Source of the DNA: Pseudomonadota bacterium
GTDB taxonomy: Bacteria; Pseudomonadota; Gammaproteobacteria; Burkholderiales; Burkholderiaceae_B
Direction of reading: 5' to 3'
DNA: 9,608 bases
Assembly (NCBI GenBank): GCA_023437255.1
Contig: JAEZGR010000094.1
Coordinates: 1 to 9,608 of the forward strand
Part shown: positions 6,120 through 9,608 of the stretch, piece by piece
Layout: the number at the start of each line of letters is the position of its first letter
Numbering within the stretch: position 1 is the stretch's first letter
The notes under the pieces: generated by a model
The model's input: the letters and a program-made list of their open reading frames with translations, nothing else
Database searches by the model: none
What the model was told of the DNA's origin: nothing
Translations under genes and position numbers: made by a program

Positions 6120-6904
6120 AGTGCTGTCGTGCCTCCATCGATGGCCCACGCCACACCGCGTACTTCGGCGGCGGCGGGCGAGCAGAAGTAGAGCGCCAGC
6201 TCGGCAATCTGCTCTACCGTGACAAAACGCCCCGATGGCTGACGCAGACCGATGAGCCGCTGCGTGGCCACGACGTTGCTGAGTCCTTCACGTTCGGCGA
6301 GTGCGTCGATCTGCTTTTGCACCAGCGGGGTATGGACCCATCCCGGGCAGATGGCGTTGCAGGTGATCGGTGTGGGCGCCGTTTCGACGGCGACGGATTT
6401 GGTCAGACCTATGAGGCCATGTTTCGTCGCGTTGTAACCGACCTTGTTCGCACGACCTCGCAGGCCGCTGATCGAAGCAATATTGACAATACGGCCCCAT
6501 TCTCTTTCCAGCATGCACGGCAGCGCATTGCGGATCGTGTGGAAGCTGGCTGAGAGGTTGACGGCGAGCATGTCGTCCCACGCCTGTGGGGGAAACTGGG
6601 TGATGGGGCTGACGTGCTGAATGCCGGCATTGTTCACCAGGACATCAAGCGCGCCGTGCCGATCGTGAAGGGTCGCCATCATAGCGCTGATCTGGCCGGG
6701 ATCGCGCAGATCGCACGCGACAAACTCGGGGCGATCGCCATATTGAGTTTCAAAATCGTTGCACAGCTCGTCAACCAATTCTTCAGAGGCCAGGCCGTTC
6801 TACGCGATTTGGGCGCCTTCCTTCGCGAGGCGCCGGGCGATCGCAAGCCCAATTCCACTGGTCGATCCGGTGACGAGTGCAACTCGTCCTTCCAACAATG
6901 CCAT
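6116..6904 (-). pseudogene. bdhA: 3-hydroxybutyrate dehydrogenase (SDR family) interrupted by an in-frame amber stop at codon 35
   Basis: Read from ATG 6904 (GGAG at 6911-6914, six bases upstream) the frame encodes a normal 262-residue short-chain dehydrogenase, except that codon 35 is TAG (plus-strand 6800-6802). Before the stop is the NAD-binding motif TGSTSGIG (residues 12-19). After it come NNAG (91-94), the catalytic S144-Y157-K161, and the NNAGIQHVSPITQFP phrase typical of D-3-hydroxybutyrate dehydrogenases. These enzymes interconvert acetoacetate and 3-hydroxybutyrate, which fits the next gene, whose product is acetoacetate. The frame is the same on both sides, so this is a nonsense codon, not a frameshift. 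Many relatives have a hydrophobic residue followed by NG here, so TTG to TAG is a plausible single change. Reinitiation at the in-frame TTG at 6778 would yield a 220-residue protein lacking the NAD-binding loop, very likely inactive. A sequencing error or suppressed stop is also possible. Confidence 0.85.
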
Positions 6905-7051
6905 CCAATGCTCCAAAAGATGCGAGGTATGAGGAGGAGTCTATTGGGCAGGGATTATGATGTCTAATACATAATTGAGCCCATATTCATACTTGATGGA
7001 TATGAGTCGCGGAGTACGCGTGCGACAATACTTGATGGGTAATGCGGCAAC
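6905..7051. promoter_or_regulatory. Divergent control region with two LysR-type T-N11-A boxes
   Basis: This 147-bp space separates the minus-strand dehydrogenase-fumarylacetoacetase unit from the plus-strand LysR gene. The exact 11-bp direct repeat ATACTTGATGG occurs at 6989-6999 and 7028-7038, 39 bp apart. Around each copy the bases fit the LysR-family T-N11-A rule at the same offset: T6990/A7002 and T7029/A7041. The first copy is also a dyad, TTCAT-N11-ATGAG (6986-7006 region, with ATTCATA at 6985-6991 and TATGAGT at 7001-7007). The second lies just ahead of the LysR start codon, where binding would repress the regulator's own gene. Minus-strand CATAAT near 6955-6960 could be a -10 for the catabolic unit, but no convincing -35 was found. 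Confidence 0.6.
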
Positions 7052-7918
7052 ATGGAACTCAGACATCTGTACAGCTTTCTCGTGGTTGCGGAAGAACAGA
7101 ACTTCACCCGGGCCGCGCTCCGGCTGCATGTGGCACAGCCGCCGCTCAGCAAGCGCATCCGCGAACTGGAAGACGAACTGGGTGTCAGGCTCTTCGAGCG
7201 CAGTACTCGCAAGGTGGCCCTGACCGAGGCCGGGCGCGTGTTTCACAGACATATTTCTGCGCTGCCGGCATTCCTCGAAGAGGCAGTTCAGGCAGCCCGC
7301 CGCGCTCATCGGGGGGAAACGGGGGTACTACGTATCGGTTACACCGGCAGGGCCAGTCAGTCGCAGCTCCCCGGCCTCATGAGTCGCCTGCGTCAGGCTT
7401 ACCCGGATGTTGTGCTGGACCTCTTCGGGCCGGCAACGACCGGGGCATTGAAAATCAAGTTGCTGGAAGACGAGCTCGATGTCGCGCTGTGTTTTCTGCC
7501 GATCGACGCACCGGGTCTCGACACCCGCGAGACCACGGAGATCGAGTTCGCGATTGCGCTGCCTGTCGATCACCCCCTGGCCCGGCAGGCGGTCGTTCGC
7601 CCTGAGGAAATCCAAGACGAACCGTTCGTGGCGTATCCGTCCGGCAAAGGCTTTCATCTGCGCATGGCGATGGAGGCTATCTGCCGCGACGCGGGCTTCA
7701 TTCCCCACGTGATTCGGGAGTCGGAAGCATCGCAGTCTTTGTTGTGCCAAATTGCCGCGGGCATCGGCGTCGGGCTGATTCCCATGGAAACCGCAGGCCT
7801 GAATATCGAAGGGGTGGTGTTCCGGCCTTTGCCACCCGAAGCCTTGCGCCTGCAGCACGGCCTGGCCTGGCGGCACAGCAATTCCAATCCGGTGCTGGCG
7901 CGTCTGCTGGAGCTATAA
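7052..7918 (+). CDS. LysR-family transcriptional regulator, BenM/CatM-like group
   Basis: A 288-residue LysR-type regulator. Residues 1-60 form the winged helix-turn-helix (MELRHLYSFLVVAEEQNFTRAA, recognition segment LHVAQPPLSKRIRELE at 25-40, then LFERSTRKVALTEAG). A linker helix follows, and from about residue 90 (VLRIGYTG) comes the two-lobed periplasmic-binding-like effector domain. The opening phrase VAEEQNFTRAA and QPPLS resemble regulators of aromatic catabolism that sense muconate or benzoate-like acids. It is transcribed divergently from the dehydrogenase-fumarylacetoacetase-Bug unit, the classic arrangement for a LysR activator and its target, and two T-N11-A boxes lie between them. 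The ribosome site is poor. The effector is probably an intermediate of the pathway it controls; this is inference. Confidence 0.93.
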   Translation: MELRHLYSFLVVAEEQNFTRAALRLHVAQPPLSKRIRELEDELGVRLFERSTRKVALTEAGRVFHRHISALPAFLEEAVQAARRAHRGETGVLRIGYTGRASQSQLPGLMSRLRQAYPDVVLDLFGPATTGALKIKLLEDELDVALCFLPIDAPGLDTRETTEIEFAIALPVDHPLARQAVVRPEEIQDEPFVAYPSGKGFHLRMAMEAICRDAGFIPHVIRESEASQSLLCQIAAGIGVGLIPMETAGLNIEGVVFRPLPPEALRLQHGLAWRHSNSNPVLARLLEL

Positions 7919-7953
7919 AAAAACGGAGCAGTCCGTGAGGAACTGCCCCGTTT
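7914..7953 (-). terminator. Shared intrinsic terminator between convergent genes
   Basis: The stem pairs AAACGG-A-GCAGT (7921-7932) with ACTGC-C-CCGTTT (7942-7953) around a 9-base loop, one mismatch. Seven A bases at 7917-7923 give a T-run on the minus strand, so it is a strong terminator for the aminotransferase gene, starting 29 bases after its stop. On the plus strand the hairpin follows the LysR stop by two bases but has only three T bases after the GC part, so termination there is likely weaker. Confidence 0.8.
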
Positions 7954-7982
7954 ACGGGCGACACAAGGAGAACGTGTATGCC

Positions 7983-9329
7983 TCAGGCAATTTCCTTCAG
8001 CGTTTCGCCTACTGCATCGAACAGGCGGTCGAGTTCTGCAGGCGTGGTGGTGAACGGAGGCCCGAACTGCAGGGTGTCGCCACCAAAGCGCACGTAAAAG
8101 CCCTTTTTCCAGAGCTTGACGCCCGCCTCGAACGGGCGGATGGCCGGGTCGCCATCACGCGCGGCAATCTGAATCGCCCCCGCCAGGCCGCAGTTGCGGA
8201 TATCGATCACGTTGGGGCTGCCTTTCAGGGCATGCAGCGCCGATTCGAAATGCGGGATCAACTCTGCCGATTTTTGGATCAGGTTGTCGCGATCGAGCAG
8301 ATCAAGCGCCGCAATACCGGCCGCGCACGCGACGGGGTGGGCCGAGTAGGTGTAACCGTGGCTGAACTCGACAGCGTGCTCGGGCAGTGGCTGATTCATG
8401 AACGTGTCGTAGATTTCGCTGGAAGCGATGACGGCACCCATGGGAATGGCGCCGTTGGTGACCTGCTTGGCCACGTTCATGATGTCGGGTGTCACTCCGA
8501 AGAATTCCGAGCCCGTCGTCTTGCCCATCCGCCCGAAAGCGGTGATCACTTCGTCGAAAATCAGCAGGATATTGTGCTGCGTGCAGATCTCGCGCAAACG
8601 TTGCAGATAGCCCGTGGGCGGAACGATCACCCCTGCCGAGCCCGACATGGGCTCAACGATGACGGCTGCGATGTTCGAAGCATCGTGCAGTTCGATAAGC
8701 TTGAGCAGTTCGTCGGCCAGCTGCACGCCGCCCGACTCGGCTTGCCCGCGAGTGAACGCCTGGTCGGCCTGCAGTGTGTGCGGCAGGTGGTCGACATCCA
8801 TGAGCGAGCCGAACATCTTGCGGTTGCCACCGATGCCGCCCAGGCTGGTGCCGGCCACGTTCACGCCGTGGTAGCCACGGGCCCGGCCGATCAGTTTGGT
8901 CTTGCTGGGCTGGCCCTTGAGGCGCCAGTAGGCGCGCGCCATCTTGATGGAGGTGTCGGCAGCTTCAGAACCGGAGTTCGTGAAGAACACGTGGTTCAGG
9001 TTGCCTGGGGTCAGGGCAATGATCTTCTCGGCCAGCTGAAATGACAGCGGATGCGAAAACTGGAAGGCGGGGCCGTAATCGAGGGTGCCGAGCTGCTTGG
9101 CAACCGCTTCCTGGATCTCGCTTCGGCTGTGGCCTGCGCCGCAGGTCCAGAGGCCGGAAAGGCTGTCAAAAATCTTGCGGCCCTGATCGTCGTACAGATA
9201 GTTGCCCTCTGCCTTGACGACGATGCGGGGATCTTTATGGAAGGCGCGGTTGGCGCTGAAGGGAATCCAGTGCGAGCGCAGGTTGAGTGACTCGACCAGG
9301 CCGGCGGGTTGGAAGGCAGGGTAATTCAT
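7983..9329 (-). CDS. Omega-amino acid:pyruvate aminotransferase (class III, beta-alanine:pyruvate transaminase-like)
   Basis: A 448-residue PLP-dependent class III transaminase. Visible family marks are LSGLWTCGAGH (substrate and PLP pocket), NSGSEAADTSIKMARAYW around residues 118-135 (phosphate cup), ARGYHG with the stacking tyrosine, FDEVITAFGR with D259 that contacts the pyridine nitrogen, and K288 in NVAKQVTNGAIPMGAV as the Schiff-base lysine. The segment IYDTFMNQ and VEFSHGYTYSAHPVACAAG match beta-alanine:pyruvate transaminases (BauA/omega-APT), which move the amino group of beta-alanine or other omega-amines to pyruvate. ATG 9329 has GGAGA five bases upstream; an in-frame TTG at 9380 would add 17 residues with no ribosome site. 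No semialdehyde dehydrogenase partner is seen. It is divergent from a LysR-type gene, its likely regulator, and has no evident link to the aromatic genes. Confidence 0.93.
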   Translation of the reverse strand: MNYPAFQPAGLVESLNLRSHWIPFSANRAFHKDPRIVVKAEGNYLYDDQGRKIFDSLSGLWTCGAGHSRSEIQEAVAKQLGTLDYGPAFQFSHPLSFQLAEKIIALTPGNLNHVFFTNSGSEAADTSIKMARAYWRLKGQPSKTKLIGRARGYHGVNVAGTSLGGIGGNRKMFGSLMDVDHLPHTLQADQAFTRGQAESGGVQLADELLKLIELHDASNIAAVIVEPMSGSAGVIVPPTGYLQRLREICTQHNILLIFDEVITAFGRMGKTTGSEFFGVTPDIMNVAKQVTNGAIPMGAVIASSEIYDTFMNQPLPEHAVEFSHGYTYSAHPVACAAGIAALDLLDRDNLIQKSAELIPHFESALHALKGSPNVIDIRNCGLAGAIQIAARDGDPAIRPFEAGVKLWKKGFYVRFGGDTLQFGPPFTTTPAELDRLFDAVGETLKEIA

Positions 9330-9465
9330 GAGCGTCTCCGAAACAGGGAAACCGGAATTCGGGAAAGCGGTCGTGTTCAACCGCCTGTGTGCAGCTATTA
9401 TGCAAAATGGAATGCATGAGTAGAATAGGAAACCCCTAAACCATAGTTATTGATTTGCTCATGTA
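9330..9465. promoter_or_regulatory. Divergent intergenic region of the aminotransferase and second LysR gene
   Basis: This 136-bp region holds the dyad ATGCA-N8-TGCAT (9400-9404 and 9413-9417). It overlaps a minus-strand CATAAT (plus-strand 9397-9402), a fair -10 for the aminotransferase gene about 70 bases upstream of its start. The longer AT-rich part (9397-9465) probably carries both promoters. A further weak pair, CATGAG at 9415-9420 and CTCATG at 9458-9463, is noted. No -35 elements are convincing. Confidence 0.4.
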
Positions 9466-9608
9466 ATGAAGGCGACCCCGCTCTCTCAGATTACCGATGT
9501 CGACCTGCGTCTGCTACGGGTGTTCCGGGCCGTGGCAGAGCACGGCGGGTTCGCGGCTGCCGAGAGCGCGCTTGGCATTACGGCCTCGGCCATCAGTCTG
9601 CACATGAC
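9466..9608 (+). CDS. LysR-family transcriptional regulator, N-terminal fragment (cut by window end)
   Basis: The first 47 residues of a LysR-type regulator are seen before the window ends. VDLRLLRVFRAVAEHGGFAA followed by AESALGITASAISLHM forms the start of the winged helix-turn-helix, with the recognition helix at about residues 38-47. The effector domain is outside. ATG 9466 is the first start in frame after a TAA at 9464, with no obvious ribosome site. Its divergent position makes it the likely regulator of the aminotransferase gene, probably responding to an amine or amino acid; the effector cannot be deduced. Confidence 0.9.
   Translation, partial: MKATPLSQITDVDLRLLRVFRAVAEHGGFAAAESALGITASAISLHM

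Noticed and set aside
6779..6904. A frameshift as the reason the dehydrogenase seems to lack its N-terminus
   Set aside because: Translating 6904 downward shows the NAD-binding segment in the same frame as the rest; the only defect is the TAG at 6800-6802.
7935..9044. Long plus-strand open frame (369 codons) opposite the aminotransferase
   Set aside because: No recognisable domain, starts inside the shared terminator hairpin, and is antisense to a clearly conserved transaminase.
9415..9463. CATGAG / CTCATG pair, 37 bp apart, as an operator
   Set aside because: Six-base arms this far apart are expected by chance; the ATGCA-N8-TGCAT dyad is the better candidate.
1..9608. CRISPR array, tRNA or rRNA genes, insertion sequence ends or an integration site
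   Set aside because: No regularly spaced repeats, cloverleaf-like sequences, transposase frames or terminal inverted repeats were seen on reading both strands.

Overview
The window is high-GC DNA with tight, mostly one-direction gene packing, LysR-type regulators and two periplasmic Bug/TctC solute-binding proteins. Together these suggest a beta-proteobacterium, most likely Alcaligenaceae (Bordetella/Achromobacter-like); this is inferred from gene content and style, not from a marker gene. It is a catabolic region with no RNA genes, mobile elements or CRISPR arrays that I could see.

Layout. (A) Minus-strand unit from 3629 down to base 1: a Bug/TctC binding protein, a Rieske non-haem-iron dioxygenase alpha subunit of the benzoate/anthranilate class, its beta subunit, and a salicylate-hydroxylase-like FAD monooxygenase cut by the left edge. 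An AT-rich promoter region carrying a perfect 7-bp inverted repeat lies in front. (B) Minus-strand unit from 6904 to 3809: a 3-hydroxybutyrate dehydrogenase gene with an in-frame amber stop at codon 35, fumarylacetoacetase, and a second Bug/TctC protein. It closes with an intrinsic terminator that separates B from A. (C) A divergent LysR regulator (7052-7918, plus strand). The 147-bp space between it and unit B holds two LysR-type T-N11-A boxes built on an exact 11-bp direct repeat. (D) An omega-amino-acid:pyruvate aminotransferase (9329-7983, minus), convergent with the LysR gene through a shared hairpin, and divergent from a second LysR-type gene cut by the right edge.

How the genes may work together. 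Unit A looks like uptake plus ring hydroxylation of an aromatic acid. Unit B looks like the bottom of a homogentisate-type pathway: fumarylacetoacetate is split to fumarate and acetoacetate, and acetoacetate is interconverted with 3-hydroxybutyrate. The ring-cleavage dioxygenase and isomerase that would join A to B are not in the window, nor are the Rieske electron-transfer partner and the TctA/TctB membrane parts. That A and B serve one pathway is therefore inference. The most notable points are the amber codon in an otherwise intact dehydrogenase, the Rieske alpha-beta pair followed by a flavin monooxygenase instead of a reductase or diol dehydrogenase, and the well-formed LysR control region.
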